From JAGNLA01 sp964639885 (GTDB lineage Bacteria > Caldisericota > Caldisericia > JAAYUI01), in contig CAZXEH010000023.1 of NCBI GenBank assembly GCA_964639885.1, forward strand, positions 1-33,526: DNA of 33,526 bases, given 5' to 3'. Under the pieces are notes generated by a model. The model ran no database searches, was not told where the DNA came from, and saw only the letters and a list, made by a program, of their open reading frames with translations. A program made the translations under genes and the position numbers. Of the stretch, positions 17,601 through 25,700 are shown one piece after another (positions within the stretch are counted from its first letter, which is position 1; every line of letters begins with the position of its first letter).

Positions 17601-17859
17601 CGAACCTGTCCTGTCGGCCGTCAAAATATATTGCCTGCCCATAAACCTGATCAAGATTTGCAGCCCTCGGAAATGTGATTGTGATGAACTCACCGGCCGC
17701 CATGTCGCACTGGTTGTTGAAAGGGATGTCGTAGCAGGCCGTTGCGCCTGTTGTTGGTGGATTGACCGAGACCTGATAGACATTGATGCCACAGGCAGCA
17801 TGTGCAAATGATGCCGGAATGAACGATGCAACGAGCAGAAGAACAAGCAGCCGTTTCAT
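14683..17859 (-). CDS. Secreted surface protein with five repeated beta modules, Ig-like domains and stalk-like end
   Basis: A 1058-residue protein with a signal peptide ending near AHA (residue ~21). Residues ~22-680 contain five diverged copies of a ~125-residue module that ends in a pattern like AGIKNPKTPGWYRINVYT, CGIRNPTKAGAGYKVRVWT or AGLTTPENPGQYKISVST. Then come Ig-like domains typical of bacterial adhesins (DKDVNISVILDN, FDWTAPTLDIPE, SGKTEAGCELTIKD). The last ~125 residues are the paired stalk-like module (APFIEKGSMYVPFDLL and APIMKSGVLFVPLRF). The ATG lies 2 bases after the stop of the related upstream gene, with AAGAG as a modest SD, so both belong to the sigma-factor operon. No enzyme motif is visible; a structural role is inferred. 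Confidence 0.88.
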   Translation of the reverse strand: MKRLLVLLLVASFIPASFAHAACGINVYQVSVNPPTTGATACYDIPFNNQCDMAAGEFITITFPRAANLDQVYGQAIYFDGRQDRFDILGTALQIQLTTDLKAGNHKIKVCDVVNPPNLGPHQIFIITKDGTFGSEPFLFRETGVSPPVVVPNPDYVKECAEYTITFNVTSESGKGCHCSRETLFYLEFPVEFELPVDIDPKYVTVNGVPCDYAKVEGHRIVIRSRLTFQAGQQVVIKIDSKAGIKNPKTPGWYRINVYTSVDRITTPSYPFYIRPSSVTRANVKLDNPYTCSNTGFVLNFSTGPFGEIASGRYIKVYFPEGFSVPKVVEQGNIAVNNAEVKQKISFSPDTIGASTCLSIPIPEAINSSSDVQVVILAGAGIRLPSIYGPHTIDIETSAEPVRVPSLTFSVDRSRITNISYQPNPSFVTLPAKQVITFKTGGCGGLVPGIDTITISFPDTMWMPKSFLCKSITVNDTEITSIPFLTGTTITVPVPKAIDGDSWVTVVIPEDCGIRNPTKAGAGYKVRVWTTRESTPGFSGVTVFSASRLSGVKLEVSKNLVSSRVSAKVQFVTGLAGSLRAGSKISVAFPEGFDFKGSVAMMNFAVDGATCRSARWAKPVLELTCSKDSEANSAVTIEIDPDAGLTTPENPGQYKISVSTESEPELVESEDLAINSRPELKISAPKPNDRGWYTEEPVVTIFAFSELDKDVNISVILDNQKLDFKGMIKIADGYHVLEVVATDVFGNSSEKSVLTFMVDTIDPMFDVAQSTFYTNAKSFFKMVRAIDENNITVSHEGEDGITFTDSTLSITTINVSSTSEKSYRGSLTATDEAGNTTVFDFLVTFDWTAPTLDIPERLEISDPDFTLSGKTEAGCELTIKDKIEVSDDGSFEARLRVSNGYNTFSVQARDRAGNITRKSLLVIANLEVSLVFETGNKDVIVNGQKVTLKTAPFIEKGSMYVPFDLLVKNCAFKLESWPYSEFTVTLEGGKSTFTHPKKTIQMADGNSTAVVDGELVKMPLAPIMKSGVLFVPLRFTASLFGLAPVAVGKSVKISYIKN

Positions 17860-17861
17860 TT

Positions 17862-19817
17862 TCAGCTCTTCGGGCAGAAAAGGATTGTGATCGTGTTCGA
17901 GTCGGAGAGCGTTTCAAGACCGAGGCCACGATCCACAAACTCGACCGGAACACACACGGCTCCGTCAGAAATCTCCGGGCTCATCTCAAGTGTCCGCTTG
18001 TAGAGCCCCTGTTTTCCCTCAACCTGAACCACGTTGCTCTCCAGCGTGAAAGTGATCCTGTTCTTTTCCTTGTCCTCAAGTGTGTAGGATTTTTTATCCA
18101 GTGTTGAAACCTTGTAGCCAAGCCAGCCGGCAATTGAAGTTATCGGGAAGAAAGCTGTGCCGAACTTTTCGTAGGGCGCAGTTTCAATCTCCTTGTTTTT
18201 GCCAGCAATCTGCACTTGTTTTGACCCAAGCTTCATGACAATTTTTGTTGATCTGATGTAAATTATTGGGATCACGACCGAATTGGTGTTTCCAGCCGGA
18301 TCGGTTGCGCTCACGTTGATGTCAATCGGGCCTTCTTCTGTTGGCCTTATGATGCCGATGAAGTCGCCTTTTGAGTTGGGTATGACATCGTTTCCGTTGA
18401 TTTTGACCTTGGCTCCTGATTCAGTCTTTCCGGTGACGGTCACTTCCTTGCCACAGACAACCGAAGCTTGCGCAGGCGTTGAGATGGCCAGCGCCGGAGG
18501 CGTTTTGTCCAGGATGATCTGGTGTGGAGATTCGATGCGTCTTCCAACCACATCCTCTGCCCAGAAAACAAAATTGTTTGAGCCTGCTCCAAGTTTTAGT
18601 TCAATTTCAAAGGTGTTGAAGCCTGTTTGTTTTGCCTCGGAATCACCGACTCCGGAAATGCACTGCGAGGTATCGACAACCTTATAGGTAAGCGTGAGTT
18701 CTTCTGTGTTTGCCGATGTCTTGAGAGACTCGAACTCAGGATCGTCCAAATCCACCCTGAACGTCTCCGAGAGTTCTGCTTCCCAGCCACCGTTTTCAAC
18801 CCTGCCGGCATAAGTGAGCACATGAATGCCTGCTTCGGGTTTTATCGGTTCCTTGTACTGCTCTTTTGGTGAGTAGTCCCAGCTGTAGTAGATTTCACGC
18901 TTTGAAGATGAAACAAGCTGGATTGTCGGGATTGATGAGAACCAGCCGGATTGTGGCATGGGCGGATCGATGATAACAGTCAGAGTTGGCGAAAGCGGGA
19001 GAATCTGGAACACTTCTGACATTGTGTCCTCAAGTTTGCCTGGTATTGCCACGACAAGCGAAAAATTGCCGGGCCATAGCGGTGATCTGATTCCAAACTG
19101 AGGCTCGATGACAATCGTTAACGGTTCATTTTGGGGGATGTCTCTTGCAAACGAAAGTTTGATTGAGTTGTTGTCGGTCAAAACTGTTGGAGGTTTGTCG
19201 TTGCAGGCGAAGAGGGCATCGGCATCGATTGTTTCCGGGAATATGAACTCCTGCGGGAAAACGATGTCGAGCATGTCATCCTTCTGAACAACAAGACCTT
19301 CTGGATGAGGTATTTGGATTGTTACCCCGATTCTTCTGCCAACCCTGTCAGGTTTGACCGAAACCTTCGGCGCATCCTGCACTATCTTTTCAACATTGAA
19401 GAAACCGTTGGAAGTTTCATCGCCAACGGTCATTGAGATTTGGTAGCTTCCTGCTTTGAGCGGGTTTTTGAAGCCTGCTGAGATTGGAATCCTCACAATC
19501 AGCTCGCGCCTCTGCTCCTGAGGCTCAGGAATCTGGAATGAGAGCGTCTCTCCCTCAATCGTTGCGTTTGATACCGGGAGAGTGTTTGCAAGGACAAGTC
19601 CGTTTGAAATCTTCTCCGGAACCCTCATTGCATCTGGAAAACCAATTGAAACGCTTGCATCCTGGGGGAAATCCGATTCGAAATTCACCTTGAGTGTAAT
19701 GGCTGTTGCAAGCGTTGCCGTTGGCGGGTCAACGGCGATTTCTGTCGAGTTTGAGGCAAACGCCAGCGCCGGTGCAGCCAATGTTGCTGCCAGCACAAGC
19801 ATCGCCAGTCTTTTCAT
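17862..19817 (-). CDS. Secreted surface protein related to its downstream neighbour, stalk-like end
   Basis: A 651-residue protein with a signal peptide MKRLAMLVLAATLAAPALA. I chose ATG 19817 (GAAGGT 5-6 bases upstream) over the in-frame GTG 19820. It carries two copies of the same ~125-residue module (residues ~22-147 and ~150-275; ends AGFKNPLKAGSYQISM and FGIRSPLWPGNFSLVV). Next are Ig-like domains with the DKTPPALAISTP and VTGKTESGAKVKINGN patterns, and a C-terminal stalk-like module (~530-651; PEISDGAVCVPVEFV). Its start overlaps the anti-sigma stop as TGATG. Its position between the anti-sigma factor and a larger relative suggests both are products, and perhaps signals, of the sigma-factor circuit. 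Confidence 0.88.
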   Translation of the reverse strand: MKRLAMLVLAATLAAPALAFASNSTEIAVDPPTATLATAITLKVNFESDFPQDASVSIGFPDAMRVPEKISNGLVLANTLPVSNATIEGETLSFQIPEPQEQRRELIVRIPISAGFKNPLKAGSYQISMTVGDETSNGFFNVEKIVQDAPKVSVKPDRVGRRIGVTIQIPHPEGLVVQKDDMLDIVFPQEFIFPETIDADALFACNDKPPTVLTDNNSIKLSFARDIPQNEPLTIVIEPQFGIRSPLWPGNFSLVVAIPGKLEDTMSEVFQILPLSPTLTVIIDPPMPQSGWFSSIPTIQLVSSSKREIYYSWDYSPKEQYKEPIKPEAGIHVLTYAGRVENGGWEAELSETFRVDLDDPEFESLKTSANTEELTLTYKVVDTSQCISGVGDSEAKQTGFNTFEIELKLGAGSNNFVFWAEDVVGRRIESPHQIILDKTPPALAISTPAQASVVCGKEVTVTGKTESGAKVKINGNDVIPNSKGDFIGIIRPTEEGPIDINVSATDPAGNTNSVVIPIIYIRSTKIVMKLGSKQVQIAGKNKEIETAPYEKFGTAFFPITSIAGWLGYKVSTLDKKSYTLEDKEKNRITFTLESNVVQVEGKQGLYKRTLEMSPEISDGAVCVPVEFVDRGLGLETLSDSNTITILFCPKS

Positions 19818-22066
19818 CACTGACCTTCAAAGATCATTATTTTTACGGCTTTGTTTGTTGTGCCAGGAATATAGGTGCAGGTGACCTTGAGGCCTGGAAG
19901 CAATGCTGATTTGTCAACCTTTTCCGAAAGGAGTCCGGTGACAATCTCTGTTGAGTCGGTGACTTCAACCTTTGTGCCATCTTCAAGCGAGAGGGTTGTG
20001 CCATCAAAGCTTGCTATCTTTGTCCAGCCAGTTGCAATTGCTGCTTTTTCCAGCTGTGCATTGACTTCGAGGGCTATAAGACCATTGTCGCTCCTGTAGC
20101 ATGAGATGCTCACGGTTGCACCAACGACAGCGTCCTTGCCGCTCTTTGTGTACGATTTGATCTTTATCTCTGTCTGATCGTCGAGGGTGATGAGGCCGTT
20201 TTTGACGGTGACCACCTGACCCTTGTGGATAAACTGGGTTTGCGGTTCAACAACGTCGATCCTGTCAACAAGCTTGAGCCCTTCGATGACTCTGCCTTCA
20301 AAGATTACAGTCTGACCCTTCTTTGCCATGTTGAGCTTCAGGTGATTGACTGTCTTTGGATAGATGATGTACTGGATTCCAGAACCCTTTAGCATTACCT
20401 GTGAAACACCCTTGGCTTCAACCCAGCTACAGTTGTTAAGGCAGATCATGCTGTCGAATTCGCCTGAAACCTCGAAGCCTTCGGCCTGTGCAGTTTCGGT
20501 GACGTTCATTACCCTTGCATCCTGGTTATGTTCGCCGCTCATTACACCAAGGCTTGAAACCTTCATGCCGATTGACAGCGGTTCGCCCTGGAACTTTGTG
20601 TCTCTTGAGTAGCCGATCATCGTTCCGTCGGAGAGGAGAATGAATCTTCTTCCTCCATCGTCTGTTTCGATTGCAACGACTATTCCTTCAACCGTTTCGA
20701 GTTTTTCCTTGACTGGTTTGACGTAAGGCTTTGTGATGGTGATGGTTTTGACCCTGTAACCCTGGATGTCGTTGCCAATGGCTGTGATCCTGGCAAGCGA
20801 GCCATGCTCGATTGTTCCCTTGACCACAGACGACGCAGTGATGATGAGTTCAGCGCCAAAGCCCCTGATTGCCAGCGAGTTGTTTTCGAATGCTGCTATT
20901 TCGCCTGAGGTTTCAATGGTTGAGTCTGGTTCGGTTACATCGACGAGGGTGGCAACAAATGCGTCTCCAACCTTTGTTGCACTGATCTGGACGTTCTGCC
21001 CCTTGTAAAGCTGGCTTGGGAGAATTGAGTCACCGTACCTGACAAGTGAGGTTTCACCGGCAATTTTTACGGTTATCTCGCCCTTGTCAGTCTTCACTTT
21101 GAAGATGTCACGATCTGTATCGACACTTATTACTGATCCGCTGTAGAATCCGTAACCTGATGGAACCGGTGTGACCTTTTCAACCTTGTTGTCGCGGGTT
21201 ATGTCGGTGTCGTAAACGCCATCTTTTTTTGCCAAAAGCTCTTTTGTTGCTTCTTCGCTGAGCTTGACCGGCGAGATGATCTGTCCGTTAACCTTCTTTA
21301 TCGACACTTCAACTGACTTTTTTGATTCAATGTCAGTTTTTGTCTGTTCTACCATGTTGCTTGCCTGGCCAACAAGCGTGACCTGGCTTGTGAACGGAAC
21401 GTTTAACTCTGAAACAATCTGGCCTGGTGTCAAACCCTTTTCGATCATCGGCAGAATCTGGTCTACAGGCTTGCTGTAGAGCTGGCCGAGGAGCGAGGCG
21501 ATGAAAACATCTGGATAGTTGTGGCCTTCAAGATGGATGAGCCTGAGGCGGTCTGCCTCGCAGATGTTGTAGCTGTTGCACCAGATATTGAGGAAAATGA
21601 ATTTGTCTATCGTTTGTGAGTTGCTGTAAAGCGATTGCGGAATTAGTGTTTTTGCTTTTGAAATGACCGGGGTCATCATACCTGAAACGACAGCCTGAGC
21701 CGGCGTTTCCTTGGCTGAGCCAAAGAGTGGGGCATAAAAGAAGACACTGTAGACGCTTGCAACGAGAGCGACAACGAGGCCGGTTGTCATCACACGCCTG
21801 AGCATCCAAACCAACGGACCTGGCATGGTCGGGGCGATCGCGTCGATTGCCCTTCTCACCCTTGCGTCCATCATCTGCGACGGCTCAAACTTTGAAAGGT
21901 TGGCGTTTACTCTGGCCTGAAAAGCCTTTGCCAGCCTTTCTTCGGCTTCAATCTTCTCCCTGCATGATGGGCAACCCTTGAGGTGTGCCTCTACAAGCAG
22001 TTTTTTGATTCCGCCAAGCGATCCGGTTCTGTAGTTAAAAATGTCTTCGTCCTTTAAGTGCCTCAT
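19817..22066 (-). CDS. Very large zinc-finger anti-sigma factor with periplasmic beta repeats
   Basis: A 749-residue membrane protein. The cytoplasmic N-terminus has the zinc anti-sigma motif H28-x3-C32-x2-C35 (HLKGCPSC). One membrane helix follows at residues ~85-110 (LVVALVASVYSVFFY). The exported part has a mixed segment with C-x5-C (CNSYNIC), then from ~305 to the end about six beta-barrel-like repeats with the pattern SGxI...LxDGTxI...G..V, as in DUF5666-type domains. It would hold the ECF sigma factor at the membrane and release it on an envelope signal. Most family members are 200-300 residues, so the large sensor is unusual. It starts within the sigma gene (ATGA overlap) and its stop overlaps the next start. 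Confidence 0.88.
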   Translation of the reverse strand: MRHLKDEDIFNYRTGSLGGIKKLLVEAHLKGCPSCREKIEAEERLAKAFQARVNANLSKFEPSQMMDARVRRAIDAIAPTMPGPLVWMLRRVMTTGLVVALVASVYSVFFYAPLFGSAKETPAQAVVSGMMTPVISKAKTLIPQSLYSNSQTIDKFIFLNIWCNSYNICEADRLRLIHLEGHNYPDVFIASLLGQLYSKPVDQILPMIEKGLTPGQIVSELNVPFTSQVTLVGQASNMVEQTKTDIESKKSVEVSIKKVNGQIISPVKLSEEATKELLAKKDGVYDTDITRDNKVEKVTPVPSGYGFYSGSVISVDTDRDIFKVKTDKGEITVKIAGETSLVRYGDSILPSQLYKGQNVQISATKVGDAFVATLVDVTEPDSTIETSGEIAAFENNSLAIRGFGAELIITASSVVKGTIEHGSLARITAIGNDIQGYRVKTITITKPYVKPVKEKLETVEGIVVAIETDDGGRRFILLSDGTMIGYSRDTKFQGEPLSIGMKVSSLGVMSGEHNQDARVMNVTETAQAEGFEVSGEFDSMICLNNCSWVEAKGVSQVMLKGSGIQYIIYPKTVNHLKLNMAKKGQTVIFEGRVIEGLKLVDRIDVVEPQTQFIHKGQVVTVKNGLITLDDQTEIKIKSYTKSGKDAVVGATVSISCYRSDNGLIALEVNAQLEKAAIATGWTKIASFDGTTLSLEDGTKVEVTDSTEIVTGLLSEKVDKSALLPGLKVTCTYIPGTTNKAVKIMIFEGQ

Positions 22067-22626
22067 CTTGCCATTTCCTGTCCAACGAGTTTGGATAGCT
22101 GCTTTCTTGCATGGAAAAGTCTTGATTTGACTGTTCCCACCGGTACACCGAGTGACTCTGCCATCGACACAAGATCAAGGTTGTTGAAGTAGTGGAGAAT
22201 TAGGACACTCCGATGTTCATCGGACAGCCCTGACATGAGCTGCTTGATCTCTTCATCCTCGATGGCTCCCAGAACCTCTTCCTGGGTGTCGGTGTCGTGG
22301 TCGACAACGTTTTCCCGCCAGTCGGTCGAGAAGTCATCCATCTTCACGTCACCGGATTTTCGGCGTTTGTAGATGTTGTTGCATTCGTTGACAAGGATCT
22401 GGTGAAGCCAGGGCCTCATCGGATACCTTGTGTCGAACCGACCGATGGATTTGAACGCCTTTATGAACGCTTCCGAGACTGCGTCCTCGGCGTCAGTTGG
22501 CGAACGCATGTGCATTAGCGCCGACTTGTAAAGCTCCATCCTGAACTCGTTGTAAAGTTTCTCGAATGCTTCGGGAGAGCCCTTCTGAGCCGAAATTATA
22601 AGCTTTTTTTCTTCATTTCGGTCCAT
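22063..22626 (-). CDS. ECF (group 4) RNA polymerase sigma factor
   Basis: A 187-residue protein with both ECF domains. Region 2 spans residues ~20-95 (AFEKLYNEF, AEDAVSEAFIKAFKSI, PWLHQILVNECNNIYKRRK), which melts and reads the -10. Region 4 spans ~125-182 (LSDEHRSVLILHYFNNLDLVSMAESLGVPVGTVKSRLFHARKQL), which carries the helix-turn-helix for the -35. The linker is acidic. AGGAAG is the SD before ATG 22626. It is first in an operon whose second gene is its anti-sigma factor, the usual pairing, and whose following genes encode surface proteins that are the likely regulated products. Confidence 0.95.
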   Translation of the reverse strand: MDRNEEKKLIISAQKGSPEAFEKLYNEFRMELYKSALMHMRSPTDAEDAVSEAFIKAFKSIGRFDTRYPMRPWLHQILVNECNNIYKRRKSGDVKMDDFSTDWRENVVDHDTDTQEEVLGAIEDEEIKQLMSGLSDEHRSVLILHYFNNLDLVSMAESLGVPVGTVKSRLFHARKQLSKLVGQEMAR

Positions 22627-22649
22627 TGTGCTTCCTGCAGTTCTTCCCT

Positions 22650-22678
22650 AATACATTCGAGTTTGTTTTATGGTTCAA
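22650..22678 (-). promoter_or_regulatory. Candidate promoter of the sigma/anti-sigma operon
   Basis: On the minus strand TTGAAC (22678-22673), 17 bases, TGTATT (22655-22650). Just upstream is GGAACC (22692-22687), which resembles the GGAAC core of ECF -35 elements and could mark an overlapping autoregulated promoter. I cannot tell which is used. Confidence 0.35.
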
Positions 22679-22741
22679 CATATTCCGGTTCCACATTTTA
22701 ACATCACAGCCCTCGTGTGTAAATGAGTTCTTGTAAAAAGA

Positions 22742-22773
22742 AAAAACCCCGAAACAAGCGTTCCGGGGTTTTT
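22742..22773 (-). terminator. Rho-independent terminator of the giant surface-protein gene
   Basis: AAAAACCCCG (22742-22751) pairs perfectly with CGGGGTTTTT (22764-22773) around 12 bases. On the minus strand the stem is followed by a T-rich tract (TTTTTTCTTTTT). It begins about 20 bases after the giant gene's stop and isolates it from the sigma operon. Confidence 0.85.
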
Positions 22774-22792
22774 CATTGTGCTGGTTAACTGA

Positions 22793-25700
22793 TTACTTGT
22801 ACAGGGTGATTGTCATACGTCTTGCAGCATCGTTCCATGTGATGTCGTACTTGTCGGTATCGCCGAGTGTCATGACGATTGCCTTGATCGGGACGATGAG
22901 TTTTCCGCCGCTGAGTGCCGGAGCTTCTGGAAGAACGATTGTGTTGGTTCCATCAGATGCATTCTTTGTTCCGACACCAATGTTGATGATCTTTGCACCG
23001 TAGGTGATTGTGTACATGTTGCCTGAGGTCGGTGTTACCGAGAATCCGAGTGCTGTAAGGATGTCCTCGTTGGCCATTACGGTGAATGTGCCGGCTGCAA
23101 GTGTCGGAGCCGGTGTTGCTGTTCTTGCAACATCGTTGACGTAGAACTGTGAGTTGCCAATGACGAATTCAACGGTTGTTGCCTGGTAGTTGACCAGAGT
23201 TACCGGTGGGTGCTTGTAGACATTGCCTGCTGCATCGGTTGCCGAGACCTGGATTACGTTATCGCCCTGTGTAAGAGCAACTGTTGCTGTCCAGATGTCG
23301 AAGACCACTGTTGCTGGCTGGCCATTGACCATGACGGTTGAACCCGGTTCAACGCGACCTGTGAGTGTGTAGTTGGTTGCATTGACAATTCTGCCCTTTG
23401 GCATGTCGACGATGATTTCCGGAGCCTTGGTGTCTTTGATCACTGTGAGGTAGGCAACGGTCACTGCGCCTGTTGCTGATGTTGCTTTGATGACGATTGT
23501 GTTCTGGCCTTCATTTGGAAGGTTGACATTGGCTTTGAACTTGCCATCAGCGCCAACACCGGCCTTTGTTCCATTGACTGTTACTGTTGTACCTGGTGTT
23601 GTTTCACCTACCAGCATGATTGTTGGTGTGCTGAAGACTGACATGTCGCCTGGTTCTGTAATGATGAGTGATGGCGGCTTGACATCTGCACCGACTACGA
23701 TTGTTCCAACACCATCTGCGTATCCGGCAAGAGATGCCTTGACTCTGATGATACCGGTTTCTGTCGGGGTGATCGAGACAGTTGCCTGGCCCTTGTCGTT
23801 ACACTTCTTTGCCGGAAGAGCAACTCCAGCGCCGTCGATTGAGATCTCTGCGTTGCCTGCTGGTGCTTTCTGGCCAAGGACTCTTACTGTTACGTTGATC
23901 GTTCCAGTGACCTGGGCGCGGAGTGCTTCGTCTGAATCGACGAGGACTTCGAGGCCGAGTACCGAGTCAAACGGCGGGAAGATTGCCTGGTTGAGGTAGT
24001 CGGTTGTGATTCTGTATTCGTACGGGAACTGGAACCTTGTGTTCCTCTGGTAGTAACCGAATGCCATGACTGAACCACCAACACCCGTCGGTGTCATCGA
24101 AAGGATTGTGTCAGCTGCAGATGCGTCAAGTTCTGACCTTTCAGTTCTTCCATAGATGATACCTTCATGAGCGCCACCGCCCTGAACAACGATGTTTCCG
24201 AACATTTCGACTCTGGCGCCTGTGTTGATTGGAAGGTCACGTGAATCAGCCGGCTTGAAGACCATGAGGACATGGTTGGTCTTGCTGTAAATGATGTCGA
24301 ACGATTCTGTCCAGAGAAGGTCTTTCCTCAGTGCTTCGCGTGTTTCAGCCGAGAGGGCTTCGACTCTTGGAGCTCTGAGCTGTACATAGTTTTCCTTTGC
24401 CGGGAAAGCATCCCAGTCAAGATAGAATGAGTCGTCGCCTGCCGGTATATATGAGTTCGGATCCGGAGTTTGTGTAAGTCTCATACCGTATCTTCTTGTG
24501 ATGTAGTTTGGCGCCCATTCTTCTCCAAGCATTGAGTAGGTGTAGCCATAATAGTAGTAACCGCTTGATAATGCGTAACCTCTGAGATAAGCGTTGATAC
24601 CACCATAGACATCGGCAAATGCAAGGTTATTGCTCCAGATATTGTCGCCAACAAGTCCACCAAGCGCACAGACATCTTCAGCAAAGATCCAGAATTCAGT
24701 CGAACCGTTGTTGTCAAGAGCGAGTGCGTCAGCAAAGTTGAGAACCCTGTCAGGTGTGAGGTCTGCGAAGCAGTAGCCTGCTTTATGGCTGCTGTTGTAG
24801 ATTGCGCCTGGTCCCCATCCGGTTGAGGTGTCCGGATCGTAGTAGATGTCTGCGAACAGGTACATTGGGTAGATGAACTGACCTGTTTTTGGATCAGTAT
24901 AGCCATAGTTTTCTGTTCTGTAGTACATTACTGGTCTTGATCTGAGAACCGGGTAGTAGTATTCAGTTGCCGGGTAGTAGTAGAAGTAATAGAAGCTGTA
25001 CCAGCTGTAGATGTAGACCTGGCGGAAAGCGTACCTGAAGTACTTCATCTGTACGATTTCCCTGTTGCTTTCTTCGATCTTGCCGTTGTTGTTGTAATCG
25101 ACTGCAATCCTTGGGAAGACACGTGCTCTATCGAACTGTGGGATTCCGCCTGGGTCGAAGTCAGCACCAACAACGTCTGGCCTTGAACCGATATTAAAGA
25201 ATCCTGCAGAGCTTCCTGGGAATGTCATAGGTCTGTCGATTGCCGGTGTGAACCTTGCAACATCCCTGTCGGTACCATGGCAAACGCTTACGCCCTTGGC
25301 AGCGCCCTTGAGGAGTTCTCCGCCATCCTGCGTGCGGCAGACGACTTTGACCTTGTAGAGTCTGTTGTCGGCAGCTGTCATGAGGAAGTCAGTGTCTCCC
25401 TGTGCTGCTGGTACAGTGAAGACTTTCTGATCTGGATCGTCTGCGTTTGTGATCTGATATTCGACCTTTGGTGGTCTTACCTTAACATCAAGCTTTGCCC
25501 TGTGCTTCCTGTCTGGCGACCAGACATAGACAGGGAATGTACCTTCGTCGTTTGCAACAAATCTTTCGAACGAGTACTTGCCTTCTTCTGGCTTCATCGA
25601 GAAGATGATCGGGTCAAATGGGTTCGTACCCGGTGAGAAGAAGTAGTTGTTGTTCTTGTTTGTGCCGTCATTGTTGTGAAGGTCGGTACGGAGCCAGTAG

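Noticed and set aside
23487..23999. 170-codon plus-strand reading frame opposite the giant gene
   Set aside because: It is the antisense shadow of repetitive, compositionally biased coding DNA, with no SD and no recognisable protein features. The same holds for the many other frames opposite 22793-33526.
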